DNA from: Plasmodium brasilianum
Lineage: Eukaryota > Apicomplexa > Aconoidasida > Haemosporida > Plasmodiidae
Direction of reading: 5' to 3'
Assembly (NCBI RefSeq): GCF_023973825.1
Contig: NC_090126.1
Coordinates: 806,001-870,000 of the forward strand
DNA: 64,000 nt
The notes below the pieces were generated by a model. That model worked only from the letters and a program-made list of their open reading frames with translations, had not been told where the DNA came from and did not search any database. Of the stretch, positions 1-14,232 are shown piece by piece. The first letter of the stretch is position 1. Each line of letters opens with the position of its first letter. Made by a program: the position numbers and the translations under genes.

Positions 1-31
1 ATTTTATCAAGTTAAGGATAATAACAGAGTA

Positions 32-3000
32 ATGAAGGGAAGAGGAAAAAATACAAAAATAGATCAAATATGTGATCAAGCAGAGGATGTATCAATTACA
101 ACGAAAGAACAAAATATTCAAGATAATGAAACTTGCAGTGATACGAACAATGCAGTAGTTGGACAAGCAAATATATCCAAAATAAATAGATGTTATGAAA
201 TAAAGAGGAAAAATTATTATAGCTGTTCCTTATATACAGCAGGGGATTTATCGAAAAGAAGAAAAAAAGGAAACGACATCATTGGAGGGGTTGAGATGGG
301 AGAGACCAAAATTGGTAGGGTTAATACTGAAAGGGATAGCATAGGAAGGGGTAGTTCCTCAAGGGGTCCAAAGTGGATGGATTCGGGGTTTAGGGAAAGG
401 AGAAGTGGAGGCATTATACACATACCTAACAATGTAATGGAGGAAGAGGTAGCGGAGAGTATTATATTAGGTAAACATGAAAATTACGAGAAAGATAAGA
501 AAAAAAGGAAGGAAAAAAAAAAAATATCATTATTTGGTCAGGTGAAACCAGTAGATCTTATAAGAAAAGGAATTGATGCGTATAAAATTTTGGAAAATGA
601 GGAAAATTTATATGTGGATGTTCTAATTATAGGTGCAGGTATATCTGGGCTTGCTGCTTCCTATTATTTAAATAAATGTAATGCAAATTTTTTAGTTATT
701 GAGGGTAGAGATAGAATAGGTGGTAGAGCCTTCTCAACCATATTACCTCAAAGAATTATAAATAACAAAACTTTACCCGAAACTGTTGTTGATTTAGGAG
801 CTAATTATTTACACTGCTGTGATAATGCAGATTTGCTGAAAGAGGAAGTAAAGAAAGAGAGGGATGACAATATATTTGAAGAGTTAGAAAAAGAATATTA
901 TACTGAAGATGAGGATATGTTAGCATCCGAACTAAAAGTGAATGTTAAGGAGAAAAAAGGTGTAAGAAAAAATAAGCCAAAAAATAAAGTAGTAGCAGTG
1001 GAAGCAGCAGCAAGAACAGGCGCATCCACAGGGGCGAAGAAGAAAAAGAAGAAGAAGCACAAAAATTATGATGCAACAAGTAATGAAATCAATAATGATA
1101 ACCATCTTGACCAATTTGATATGAACATAATGGAAGGCAAGTTATTGAATAATATCAAATTATTCAAGGAAGAATACATAAAATTATTTAGTGAGTCAAA
1201 TAATCCATGCTTTCATGATTACATTAACAATGATAATATGTTTAAACGCTGTAGTACTAACCTACACAGTAAAATACATTGTTATACCAAGGATAGTACA
1301 TTCTCTTTACATCATTTCAAAAATGATGAAGGAGGACTGTACAGTGAATATGATTACGTCCACACAAAGAATGAAAAGAATAGGAGGAAAAAAAAATTAA
1401 AAAAAAGTATGCTATTTATGATAAGAAACAATGTGGATAATATTTGTTATCTTTATAAAAATTATTATAAAGAAAAGAAAAAAGATATTTTCAATTTTTT
1501 AAAAAGTATAGATGAAAATATATATTTGTATAACAACTTAAGTGATGATACTTTACTTAGTTCAGCTCCAAAGACTACTATTAATTGCACTTTTAAAAAT
1601 GAAAATAAGAAATTTAAAATTTTGTCAGTTAATAAAGATACAAGAAGAAGAAGAGAATATGACAAATCATTAACTCAACTTGCTCAGAAATTAAAACCAA
1701 AAATTTCATTAGTATGCGGAAAAGATAACTGGGAGTCCACCTTTTATGCATATTGGTATAATAACGAAAATGGAAAAAAAATTAAAAGCTTTAAAATTTA
1801 TAGAATTAACTTATTGTGTGATAAAATTAGAGTAAGAGCTGCTAGAAAAATAAGAATATTTCTATTCATCAATGAGAGCATATATGATAATTGTCGAAAA
1901 GAAATAGAAAATGCAAATGATGATAATAAAGCAAGCTATAGTGATAATACTACGGAGGTTGATCAAAAAATTCTATCCTTACAAAACAGTAAAGAGGAAA
2001 AAGGAATAAACGAAGAAAAAAAAAAAAAAAAAAAAAGAATATTTTTTATGAAAAAGTTGATCATGATAAAACTCGTCTGAAAACATGTAATCATAATAAA
2101 ATAGACATAAATGAGGTTAAAAATAAATTAGATGAGCTTAAAGAAAATTGTGAAAATAGTACTAGCGATGGAAGGTATGAAAAGGAGACCAACACGGAGC
2201 ACGAGCCGAGTGAGTCGTGCTTTTTATCCCCTGCGAATGAGCCGAAACTCCCGAGTGAGTCGTACATTTTGTTTCCTTCAAATGACCCAAAACACCTGAA
2301 CGAGTCAAGTAAGATTCTTAATTTGGGATGTAATAAGGACAAAAATGATAATAGCAACAATAGTGGTAGTAACGGTAATAGTAATGAACATACCAAAAAA
2401 AATAATAGCATCAATGCCAATGGTAGTAGTGGCAATGGTAGTAATGCCAATGGTAGTAATGCCAATGGTAGTAATGCCAATGGTAGTAGTGGCAATGGTA
2501 GTAATGCCAATGGTAGTAATGCCAATGATAGTAATGCCAATGGTAGTGATGCTAGTGAGAGCAATACCAATGCTTGTGAGGCGGAGGGGGGAAACGAAAA
2601 AGAGTTCGTCGCAAATTTGGACGCCCAAACATACGATTTACCCGAAATGAAAGTGGGATGTGAAAAAAATATGAACATGTCAGAAAAAAAAAAAAAAAAT
2701 TCCAAATATTACATAGCTGGATCAAAGAATGGAAATATGAAAAAGAAGGTATCTACTATTGATTTGGACATATTGAATTATGATAAGGATCTGATAATTT
2801 ATGATAATTATTATAATTATGGGGAAGAGTATTATAAGATTGTACAAGCAGGAAATGTGTGTGAGTCAGGAAAAAAGAAGAACATAACTAAAACCGTTTT
2901 GTATGATGATATGAATAAAAGAAGAAGTTTGTGGGATTTATTAATGGAATGTACAGAAGAAATATTTAACGAAATGAATATAAATCGAAAAAATTTTTCC

Positions 3001-6000
3001 ATGGAAGAATGGAAAATGTTAATGGTTACATTACAATCAAGATATGGTTATGGTAGTGATTTAAGAGAAACATCCATAGCTATGTCAAGACTTCCATTTT
3101 CCAGCTACATGGATATTGATATATGTCCAAATTATGGTAGTAATAATTATATATCTAAAAATATAAAATATTATGATAAAATTAAAAAAAATGAACAAAC
3201 TCCTCATATTAGATCATTTAAAGATGATAGTAGTGCCGACCAAATTGTCCTTGATGGCTGGAAATGGATAATTGACTACCTATCAAAAGATATACAGAAT
3301 AAAATTTTTATTAACACAGTAGCTGAGCTTGTTCATGTAAAAGATGAGGGGAAAAAAAAAGGAAAAGAGGAATTTTTTTCCCATAGTAATACAAAAAATG
3401 AGCAAACTTGTCAAGAAAAGAGATATCCAAATAATGGTAATAATACAAACAAACATTCTAATAACAAAACTAATATGGAATCATATGTTGTAGGTAGCTT
3501 TAGCAATTATGTAAAGGAACGCGATTGCAATAATGCTTCTTACGAAAGTGATAACTATGATAAAAACTGTTCTAAAGGGAAAGAACTAACAGGCAAAGAT
3601 ATGGGGGAAAGTAGCCTTAATGGAAGAAATATCCCTCCAATGGGTGTTGTCATAAACGATATGAAGGATACACAAAGTTCACATATTCCCTATGAGGATG
3701 CATCAAAACTTTTAAAAAGCAGCTATAAAGAGTGCTATAACAAAGAGGACTATAGTGTTCTTGTTAAATGTAAAAGCTATGACACGTCAAAAAATATAAA
3801 CAATAATTTTCATGGTACATCAGACTTAAGTAACTTCAATTATTTGAATGTAAATATATATGCGAAATATGTGATAGTTGCTGTACCTTTAGGTTGTTTA
3901 AGAAATAATGATGAGAAAAAGAAAAATATGCATCGAAAAACACAACTCGAATTTCAGCCCAAATTACATCCACTAAAAGTTAAAGCACTTAATAATTATA
4001 AAATGGGAAATCATAATAAAATTATTTTACGATTTTATCCTTTTAATTTTATATGGCCTTTTGATAGTTTACAATTAAATTGTATAGATCAAAAATTTCA
4101 ATTTCTTAATCTTCATGCATATGGAAAAGTTGGTTGTGTTTTAGTTCATTGTTTTCCACCTTGGTCATGTACATATGGATATATTAAAAAAGAATATTTC
4201 ATTGTTAATGAATGTTTATATACATTAAATAAAATGTTTGAAAGAAGTGGGAAACGGTTACCTATATTAGTTGATTATATTATTACTAAATGGCAAGATG
4301 ATCATTTTTCTTGTGGTTCTTATGCATATCCATATGTTAATTGTAATGATAATGATTTAATTTATTTAAGATCTCCTCATCCTATTGATAATCCGAAGGT
4401 TGTTTTTTGTGGGGAATATTTATCAAAGAGCTACTTCCAATGTGTTGATGGGGCATATGATACGGGTATTCGTGCAGCTGAAGATATTGCTCATATAGGA
4501 TTGAAGTTAAGGAGTTATGATACTAAATATTATAACACAGATGTCTTTTTTTTTCCTGATAATACATGCCCCTTTACCAATATCCCTTTACCTAGGATAA
4601 ACAATTCTCTTATAGGTTTTTATATCACCGATGGAAGTGATGAGGCGTTAACAGATTATGAAAGTTCGTCTGATGATGAAGAGGGATGTATATCTAATAT
4701 TCCATCATCAGTTGTTAAGGAAGAATATGAATTTTTGTCCTATTCCTTAGGAAAAATTCTTCAGTTCTTCAATAATTTAAAGGGTCAAGATGTTTGTAAA
4801 AATCGGAAAGAAGACAAGGAGAGAAAGAAAAGGAAACAGAAGGAACAGATAATGAAGAATGAAACAGAAGTACTTGAAAAAAAGGAGTCTTTGAACAATA
4901 TATATCACAGTTATAAGGATGAAGCACGAAAAAATGAACCGTTAATTAATTATCAGCAAAAATGTACATACAGCGGCACAGATAATCATAAGAGCAGTTA
5001 CTCAGATTCTAACCTTGATGGGAACGACAAAAAAAATAGTGGCATATCGAGTAGCATACCGGAATCCCTAAGTAGAAACCATCCGATTGACATGTGCAAT
5101 AAGCCTAATAGCAAGGATGATTTCCCAGTGGGAGATATACAATATGAAGGTGCTGAAGATTCCCACATGAATGAAAGAAGAGATATATTAATATATGATA
5201 ACCCTGGAACAAGTGAAAATTTAAAAGACTCAAACAGTCCAATGGAGAGTAATGAAAGGACAAATATGACGAGTTATATAGCTTCGAACACTGTTCTCGC
5301 TGCACATGCAACGTGTAGTTCGCATGTGGGAGGAAACATCACCAGTAGTCTTAAAGGCTATCCACGCAAAGATGTAAATGTTAAAGAAAGTATATTTCTT
5401 AATAAATATTACAACAATTTAGACGTATACATTGATAAATATATGGTAAAATTTAACGATATTGTTTTTCGCAATTATAATAATATAGAGTTAAATTTGT
5501 TAAGAAAAAAAGAAGATGCTGTTATTACTCCTATTTTTATAAAATCAAAGTTTTTGATGTGTCGGTCGTTGTCAGCAGTTTTAAATAAATATTATCGTTT
5601 CCAATTTTTTATACAAAAAGAATTGTTTTCAAAAGTTCAAGAGGTGAAGGATGAACTTCTGCATTATTTCAATTTTAGTAATTGTAAATATAGAGATATT
5701 TTATTTTGTCATGAAGAAAAAATAAATGATGATATAATTAGCGATGAAAAGAAGGAAAAAAATGTAGTAGATGCAACATGTGACGGTATTTTTTATGAAC
5801 AGGCAAGAATTAGCTCAATAATTAAGGAAGTCGATGGCACGAATCATGGTACCAATATGAAAGGAAATATTCAGTTTTGTTCCGATGAAACTCATTATGT
5901 CAAACGGAGTAACATAAACGATAGTGTAGCAAATGATAACATAGAGAAGAACAGCATTAATGGAGGTTTTGTTGAGAAGGATGTTATAATTAGTAATAAT

Positions 6001-7291
6001 AAAGTTAATACTAGTTGCCTGAACAGTGAATGCAAAAATGATGAATATTCTTGTAAAAATTATGAACATGACATAATAAATAACGTAAAAACTACTAAAC
6101 GAAATGAAGAATGTGTAAACAGTATAGAAATAAATCAAAAAGAAAGTGTGCACAAACAGCTAGATATAGATAAAAAAAAAAAAAAAATCTGTATATTCAT
6201 AACAGACGAATATGTCAGTTAAATGGTTATTTAAAATATGTATTAAATCATATATTAATAACAAAAAGATTTATAGAAGAAAATATCAGAAATATAAATA
6301 ATTATAATAAAATAAAATTAAATTCTACAGATTTTGTTTTTTTTTTTTGTTATCTCTTACAATATATTATGAAAGTAATAAATTATGATTTATATCATAA
6401 TTGTATTGATTATAATATAATTATTCAATTATTATGTGATTATGTATATTACTTAATATTTTATAAACATGATGCATTATGTTATAAATGTATGAATGGA
6501 GGAGAATTAATTATATGCGATTTTTTAAATTGTGCTAATGGATGGCATTCCTACTGCTTATCTTCAAACACGGATGAAAGTGAAAATAAGCTAGGTAGTC
6601 TGTGGTTTTGTCCAGAGTGTGTTAGCACAAACGTATCCCACGTTTATAAGGTAATTTGCCAAAACCAAAAATAAAACAATATAGTATAATGTTATATAAT
6701 ATAGTATAATACAATATAACATATTTTGTGTGCATATGGCCATGAAAACAATATTTGTATGGATGTAGAAAAGATATATGCTAACCTTTTTGTATATATA
6801 GCTTACCCTCTACATGTAGTTTGCATTTTGTTTATTTTGCTGTAAATGGAAAGGGTGCTTTTTATTTGGTGTCTTCCATATAACTTCCCCCTTTAATTTT
6901 GTATTTTTTAATTTTTTATTATTTTATTATTTTATTATTTTATTATTTTGTTATTTTATTTTATTATTTTATTTTATTATTTTATTTTATTGTTTTATTT
7001 TATTGTTTTATTTTATTATTTTATTCTATTATTTTATTTTATTATTTTATTCTATTATTTTATTCTATTATTTTATTTATTATTTTATTTTATTTTATTT
7101 TATTTATTTTTTTTATTGCCCCCCTTCACTATTCTTATCAGAGGGGATGCTATAACCAAAATGAGATCATACAGAATTACTGGAAGAGAAGAGTTTACAT
7201 TTATAAGGTGAAATTCTTTTTGTCAAGAACTCGAAGAATTAGAAAGAGATTAGACTTACTACAGATGGAACTGTCTAAAAGGTTTCATTGA
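32..7291 (+). CDS. LSD1: LSD1-like histone lysine demethylase with C-terminal PHD finger (frame broken at two poly-A tracts)
   Basis: FAD-dependent amine oxidase of the lysine-specific demethylase 1 family, expected to demethylate histone H3 lysines in the nucleus. What is seen: a dinucleotide-binding motif GAGISGLAASYY near residue 200 followed by RIGGRA; after a long low-complexity insert, the rest of the oxidase fold with VIVAVPLG, the flavin-site lysine in NHNKIILRF, and the closing FAD block FCGEYL...DGAYDTGIRAAEDIA (about 4410-4500). A complete C4HC3 PHD finger follows at about 6480-6630 (CYKC, CDFLNC, HSYC, CPEC). The frame breaks at A-runs 2016-2036 and 6172-6187; reading resumes at once in another frame, so this is one gene. 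The last intron is 6651-7141, and the final exon 7142-7291 carries a basic tail. The frame is open upstream of base 32, so the 5' end may lie outside the window. Full length is about 2250 residues. Identity is strong; exact frame repair is uncertain. Confidence 0.88.
2407..2560 (+). repeat. 15-bp coding minisatellite in the LSD1-like gene
   Basis: Tandem copies of a 15-base unit (AATGCCAATGGTAGT and variants) encode NANGS/GNGS pentapeptides. They lie in the low-complexity insert that splits the amine oxidase domain. Such Asn/Ser/Gly inserts are typical of Plasmodium proteins and probably form a disordered loop. Confidence 0.85.
6899..7115 (+). repeat. T-rich minisatellite inside the last LSD1 intron
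   Basis: Repeated TTTTATTATTTTATT-type units fill the 3' half of the intron 6651-7141, just before its acceptor. They create long Phe/Leu/Tyr open frames that are not genes. On the sense strand they extend the polypyrimidine tract. Confidence 0.8.
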
Positions 7292-9717
7292 TATTTTTAT
7301 AGTTCGTACGTTTAATTTTTTTTTCTCCTTTTTTGTACATTATATATATATAATGTATTTTACGTATTTTTTGGGAATTCATTATTGTACTGGCATTTTT
7401 TGTACTTGCATTTCTTTTTACATAATAAAGAAAAGCAGTTACATTGGTTTCACCAATATTTTAATTGATATTTTATGGTATTTATTCAATTTTTTTTTAT
7501 TTAATTCAATTCAATTAAATTTAATTTATATTTTTTTTTTTTTTTGTAATATGTTTTTCCTTTTTTTTTTTAAATTACACATTATCCTATTCAAAATTTT
7601 AAATATAATCCTTTTTAATATTCGCGTGCAACATTTTTATTAATTTGTTCATGTATGTACTTATGTATATATATATGAGCAAACATGTATATACATATGT
7701 CTATATATGCGCGAATATTACAAATTATTATCAAGTGTATTTGAATATACCAGTTATTTTTTTATCTAATTTTTTCCGGTATATATGCGAATACACGCAT
7801 TTATTCATACACATAGTTACTATTCCAAATGAGCGCCATTTACTTATTGATGTTATGTTGAGGGCTTAAATATACACATGAATTCGAGTACATATATACA
7901 TAATATGTACGTATATATAAACAAGGAATTATACACACATGTAATGGACACAAGATAGTGCCTATATACCCTACTTTTTAAGATCCTCTGCCTTAGTACC
8001 TTTGTATATTTGTTTATTTTTTTGGAGCGTTACCCAAAAATAAAAAAAACATACATATATATATTTATACATACACGCATATGTGCACACAAAGAATTCG
8101 CTTAAGATCTTAAAATTGATGAACTTTTAAGAGACAAAGTAAATAGATGTAAACGCACAAGAGGAAAATTAAACTATTGGAAAAAAAAATAAAAAATAAA
8201 AAATAAATGACTATGCGTACACACACTTACAAATGTACGTTACGAAGTTATATACTTTTCATTTCTTAATAAAAGGAATATTATAATTGTTTGCTGCGTG
8301 TCCTAAATTTGAAGGGATTTTTTTTTTTTTTTTTCCCCTCTAATGTCTATGTTTAAAGAAGTAGGGAAAAGATCCTTATGACTACTGTTTTATTATTATT
8401 ATTAATGATATCTTAATTTTTATAGTTTATTTTTATTTATTTTTTTTTTTTTATTTGTCTTGGTTTTAAATAGAGTTAATATTCGAAGTCAATGTTTATC
8501 TTTAAACTTGGTATATGCACGATAATGAAAAGTAAAGGTATCGTACGAAGAATATATGAAATATAACAATATTTTTATTTGATTTAATTTAGTTTAGATA
8601 AATTTAGCTGAATTTAATTGAGTTTAATTCAATTCACTTCACTTTAACATAGTTCAGTTTTATTTAATTATTCTTGTTTGTCCTTTTTAAACGCAAACTT
8701 ACACATTTACAAATCGCTTTTATTTTTGTCGGGAATAGGCAAAGTCGGTAAAAGTAGAATAAAGTAAAATTTTTTTTTTTTGAAAATAAATAGTGCTACC
8801 AAAGAAATACACCGTAAGTAAACAATGGTAAACTTAATGTTCCATGTAAAATGCATAAAGTGAAGTAAGATTATGTAGCAGTTGAAATTTTTTTTTTTTT
8901 TTCTTTTTTTAGTTCTTGTAAAAAACAATAAAAAGTTGAGAAAATTTTCAAAATTGAGAGTTACTAATACAGCTAAGTAAATGCTAAACCATGTAAACAA
9001 AATTTATTATTTACCTTTTATATATAATATACATAAATCTTATTTTCAATTTTTTTTCGGGAAAATATACACTCCAGAGGCTTGTACATTTTTCAGCTTA
9101 AACATTTTTATCCTTAAAAATTACATAGTTTGATTATGCCAATATATTAAGCTATCTGATCATTTTTATATAGTAAAAGCGAAAAAAAAAAAAAATTGCA
9201 TATTTTTTATGTATTTTCAAGAAAAGAAAAAAAAAAAAAAAAAAGGGAACATATCATAATACAAATATTTAATTTACGAAAGTACCCCCGAATAAAGTTA
9301 TGTATAAAATATATGCATTGCCCAAGTACATATATTGTGACAAATTTCATTACGATATAAATTAAATGAACTAAGAAAACTTTGGATTACAGAAGATATA
9401 TGATTGATCAGGGGTGATGAAGACTTTTTAGGGTTTAAGGTTTATTTAACTTGATATAAAAACTGCAATTTAGGCATTCACATTAGAAATTCACGAAGAT
9501 AGCGCACCAGGGGATTTATTTCTTTTTAATTATTACACCCTATCGCACTGCGCATATTTATTATACATTATATATTTTCTGTGTGTAAATATAGCGCACC
9601 ATATCTTGATGCATATATTTCCATTTTTATATTAACCTTTTTTCGAATTAATTTGTAATCCGAGCGCCCGGTGTACACGCGTAGAGCCCATTTTTCTTGT
9701 ACAACAATAGTGGAAGG
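7292..9717. other. Intergenic region LSD1 to MCM5
   Basis: No convincing gene in 2.4 kb. It holds homopolymer A and T runs, a degenerate TTTAGTT/TTTAATT block at about 8580-8670, and a telomere-like stretch at 9427-9444. The last 60 bases before MCM5 are unusually GC-rich (about 9655-9692), probably 5' leader. The 97-codon minus frame at 8707-9000 is Phe/Lys homopolymer translation. Confidence 0.6.
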
Positions 9718-12700
9718 ATGTTAGGAATTCAAGAGGGACAGGCATTTTTCAATGCAGCTAGAAATCCAAATAATAGACCGGAGAATAATATAAGGATAGA
9801 AGATAATTTACCAAGTCTGAATGAAGTGTATAATTATTTTCAAGATTTTTTATCAAGATATTCTTCAAACACGTTAAAAGAAGGTAATTTAAAAAGGGCA
9901 TTATTTGAAAATGTAAAGAACAATAATTTTACATTGGACTTAAAATTAGATGACATATATAAACAACAAACAGTATTTGAAAATAATGAAATAAGTGCAA
10001 CACCAATATCAGAAAGAAAGATGAAAAAACATGAAAATTATTCTGCTATATTAGCTAGAGCATTATCAGAAAGACCATTAACTTATTTGCCAACAGTTGA
10101 AAGAGTATGTTATGAAGTATGCGAAACGGCTAATATATTAAATGAAGAAGATGAACATTTGAATTATATTCAAATTAATTTACTCAACACATTTATAAGA
10201 CCTACACCTATACGAGGATTATTAGCAGCAACACAAGAAAGATTTGTAGTCGTTCCTGGTATTATTGTTCAAGCTAGTAAACCTCAGCATAAAATGAGAA
10301 AAATTACATTACAGTGTAGGTACTGTGATCATAAAATGTCTATTGATGTACCACTATGGAAAGATAAACCTCAGTTACCTCCATATTGTAGATATTCATC
10401 TACCATGAAATCATCAATGGGTGTATCAAATCCTATGGATAATCAGTTAGGATGTAATGGTGTTTTAGAACCATATGTGATTTTACCGAATGAATGCACT
10501 TTTGTTGATATACAATCATTGAAGATGCAAGAGTTACCCGAAGCTGTTCCTACAGGAGATATGCCTAGACATTTACAATTAAATGCTACTAGATATTTAT
10601 GTGAAAAGATGATTCCTGGTGATCGAGTTTTTGTACATGGAGTACTAACTTCATATAACCCTAACCCTAAACCTACTAGAGCTGATGGAACGAACTTTTC
10701 TTATTTACATGTTTTAGGATTTCAAAAATATGATGATATGACTGGTAATGATCTAAATTTTGACGTTGAAGAAAGAAATGAATTGACATTATTAGCTGCT
10801 GAACATGATATACATGAAAAAATATTTAAATCTGTTGCACCTGAGTTATATGGAATGGATGAAGTTAAAAAAGCTTGTGCATGTTTACTATTTGGAGGTA
10901 CAAGAAAAAGAATTGGTGAAGAGACAAAAATTAGAGGAGATATTAACATGTTAATGTTAGGTGATCCATCTGTTGCTAAGTCACAAATATTAAAATTTGT
11001 AAATAGATGTGCGCCTGTTTCGGTTTATACATCTGGTAAAGGTAGTAGTGCAGCAGGATTAACAGCAGCTGTTATGAGAGATAGCCAAGGAGTTTTTTCC
11101 TTAGAAGGAGGTGCTATGGTCCTAGCTGATGGAGGGGTTGTATGTATTGATGAATTTGATAAAATGAGAGATGATGATGTTGTAGCTATTCATGAGGCTA
11201 TGGAACAGCAAACTATTTCTATATCAAAAGCTGGTATTACCACTATGTTAAATACAAGATGTTCAGTCATTGCTGCTGCTAATCCATCTTTTGGTTCATA
11301 TGATGATTCGCAGGATACTACAGATCAACATGATTTTAAAACAACCATCCTCTCTAGATTTGATATTATATTTTTATTAAGAAATAAACAAGATATTGAA
11401 AAAGACACATTACTATGTAATCATATCGTTGCTTTACATGCATCAAAACATAAATCACAAGAAGGGGAAATACCTCTATCAAAACTTACCAGATACATAC
11501 AATATGCCAAAAAAGAAATTGCCCCTTTACTTTCAAAAGAGGCACGAGATTCTTTAAGAAATTTTTACGTTCAAACAAGGGCTGAGTATAGGGGCGATAG
11601 ACGATCGGTTACCAAGAAAATACCTATCACCCTACGGCAACTCGAGTCGTTAATTCGACTGGCGGAAAGGTTCGTGCGTACATGAGTACGCGCATACGTA
11701 CATAAATGCATACATTCGAACATATGCTTCCATTTATGTGCCTGTGTATGTGTATATATGTGTGTATGTATGTGTATATATGTGTGTATGTATGTGTATA
11801 TATGTGTGTATGTATGTGTGTATGTATGTGCATGTATGTACGCATGCACGTTACGATATTTTACTCATGACTGATTTCGAATAAATGCGAACAACTTCAT
11901 GTGCCCCTAATGACAAGTGCTTTAATTCAAACTTCCAAACACGTTTTCCCTTTTTTTAGTTTTGCTAAAATGGAGTTATCTCAGTTTGCCACTGAAAAGC
12001 ATGTACAAATGTCTATTGACTTGTTTTCAGCTTCAACTGCTGAAACAGCAAAGCAATGTTTGATATTTGAAACCATGTCCCCTTTAGAACAGAAAGCTGT
12101 TAAGGTTTAAAGAAAAGAAGAAAAATTATTAAAGATGCCTTATTCTTTTTTTTTGCACTTTCACATATTTAAATAATAAATGCTTATAATAACTGCTATG
12201 TTTGCTACGTTATTTATTTGTATACATTTCTTGTTTACTTTTTTACGTATTTGTTTATTTTATTATATTATTTTATATTTTTTTTCATCAGCAAGCAGAA
12301 GATGCTATATTGGGTAGACTTGGAAGGGGACAAAGAGCATCAAGGGTAAATTTATTTAGGGAGCTTCAATTAAGAGGTTTTGATCGATCGGCCTTATCGA
12401 AGTAAATAAAATAAATTAAAAACATAAGGGCACATGAGTCCTGATCAATAGCATTATAAAAAGTGACAACATATATATATTTATGTACCTAATATGCATA
12501 TATAAATATATGCATGTCCATGTATCTATGTAGAATATATATACACACACGTGCCTATACGTATTTGTAAACAGTGAGGAATAAAGCTTTCTACGTACGG
12601 TTCATTTTGTTCAGCCTTAAATTTAATTTTTGTCGTACCTTTATTACCCTATTCCATTTTATTCACAAATTTATGTAAAACGTGTTAATTACTTTGACTT

Positions 12701-12968
12701 AAATTAAGCAGTTGGGCAATTAAACAATTAAGCAATAAAGCAATAAAGCAATATATTTATCTTTTACTTTTATGTTTTGTTTTATGCATTCATTTATATA
12801 TCATTTCGTTAGTATTTTAAACAGTATTACAACGAGCTATTTACATATATGCATGTGCTTATGTATAATTATTTCTATTTTTTCTTTAAATTTTTTAGAG
12901 CACTGGCTATACTCATTAAGAAGGGAGAACTTCAAGAAAGGGGCGATCGTTCCGTCAGACGCTGTTGA
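9718..12968 (+). CDS. MCM5: DNA replication licensing factor MCM5
   Basis: Subunit 5 of the hexameric MCM2-7 helicase that licenses and unwinds origins in the nucleus. Exons: 9718-11669, 11960-12104, 12292-12401 and 12899-12968, all with GT/AG ends and matching phases, giving 758 residues. Seen: the MCM zinc-binding cysteines (CRYC near residue 200, partners about 30-50 residues on), Walker A GDPSVAKS near 415, Walker [10 protein letters not shown] near 475, and the arginine finger LSRFD near 545. The splices restore the conserved C-terminal helices: LAE|SFAKM at the first join, and RSALS|KALAIL at the last, ending GDRSVRRC. The start is the ATG of [11 protein letters not shown]; the frame is open a few codons upstream but without another ATG. 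Length is normal for MCM5. Confidence 0.97.
10657..10673 (+). other. Telomere-like motif inside MCM5 coding sequence
   Basis: AACCCTAACCCTAAACC matches the complement of the Plasmodium telomere heptamer (GGGTTYA). It encodes Asn-Pro-Asn-Pro-Lys-Pro in the MCM5 N-terminal domain, so it may be coincidental. Confidence 0.55.
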
Positions 12969-13034
12969 GTTATTTACATTTTTCCATTATATGCCACGTT
13001 ACCTTATTTTTTTTTTTCCGTTAATTTCTACACC

Positions 13035-13077
<43 letters not shown>

Positions 13078-14201
13078 TATATACATACATATGTATGTAT
13101 GTATGTATGTATACACTAATTGTATATTTTTTAATTGCTATTTTGAAACCCTAACTTTTTATTAGTATCTTAGCATCAAATTAGTGTACTATCTTTTTAG
13201 CTTTTTAAAATAAAATTTTTTTCAAACTGTTTACTTTAATTTCAATAAATATGTGTTATTATGTTTTCTTTTACTAAAAAATAAGGTACGTACGCATAAA
13301 TATATGTTTATATATATATATATATAAATTATACATGTATGTGTAACCTCCTAAAATATGTTGCACACAGAATATATATGTGCCAAAAAAAATGTTTTGT
13401 ATATAAATGTAAAATTCAGAAAACCATTTTTTTTTTTTTGAATATGTATTATTTATATCAATTTTAAAGTTCCCGCATTTCTTTTGGACATTTTGTCAAG
13501 GATTTTTATTATTACATTATTACAATATTACTGCTTATGTTAATCAATATGTTAATAGTAATCAAATTTTAATTTTTTTCCTTTATGCTTTTTGCTTTTT
13601 TCTTCTTTTCTTTTTTCTTTTTTCTTTTTTCCTTTTTCTTTTTTTTTCTGTATGCATTTTTAAAAATGTGTATATTATTATATGTAATATAAAATAGTAT
13701 TTTCACTAAATCGTGACTTCATTTTTCATTGTACCTGCAATCATTATGTGAACATACCAACATAAGTATATTTTTATTTTATTATTTTTTGGTAATATAT
13801 AATTTATTACACAAAAAAGAAAAAAAACTTCTGTAAAACGCAAAGGGGAATAAAAAGATAATTAAAAAAAAAATTAAAAAATTAAGAATTTTTTACAATT
13901 TCCCTTAGCTTGTTTAGAATAAAAAAAAAAATAAATATTATATATATCACATATTTACGTATACATATATATATATATATATATATATATGTACCATAAA
14001 CACATGTATATTTTGTCGTTAATCCTGTGACCGTGCATAGGATAAATGAACTTCCCCATTTTGGCCCCATTGAAATTAAAATAAAAAACAAATTTAAATT
14101 TACTTAAAATATTTTTTTTTTTTTTTTTAAGTTTTATTTTTTAAAAGAAATTTAATATAAAATTAAAACAGCTAAAAGATAATCACATTTTTTAATTTTA
14201 A

Positions 14202-14232
<31 letters not shown>

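Noticed and set aside
2091..2705. 204-codon Leu/Ser-rich minus-strand frame
   Set aside because: Antisense of the LSD1 low-complexity insert and its 15-bp repeat.
6899..7211. Phe/Ile/Leu membrane-like frames
   Set aside because: Intron repeat; only the last part after the acceptor at 7141 is coding, in one frame.
8707..9000. 97-codon minus-strand frame before MCM5
   Set aside because: Built on poly-T and poly-A runs with no family features and no splice context.
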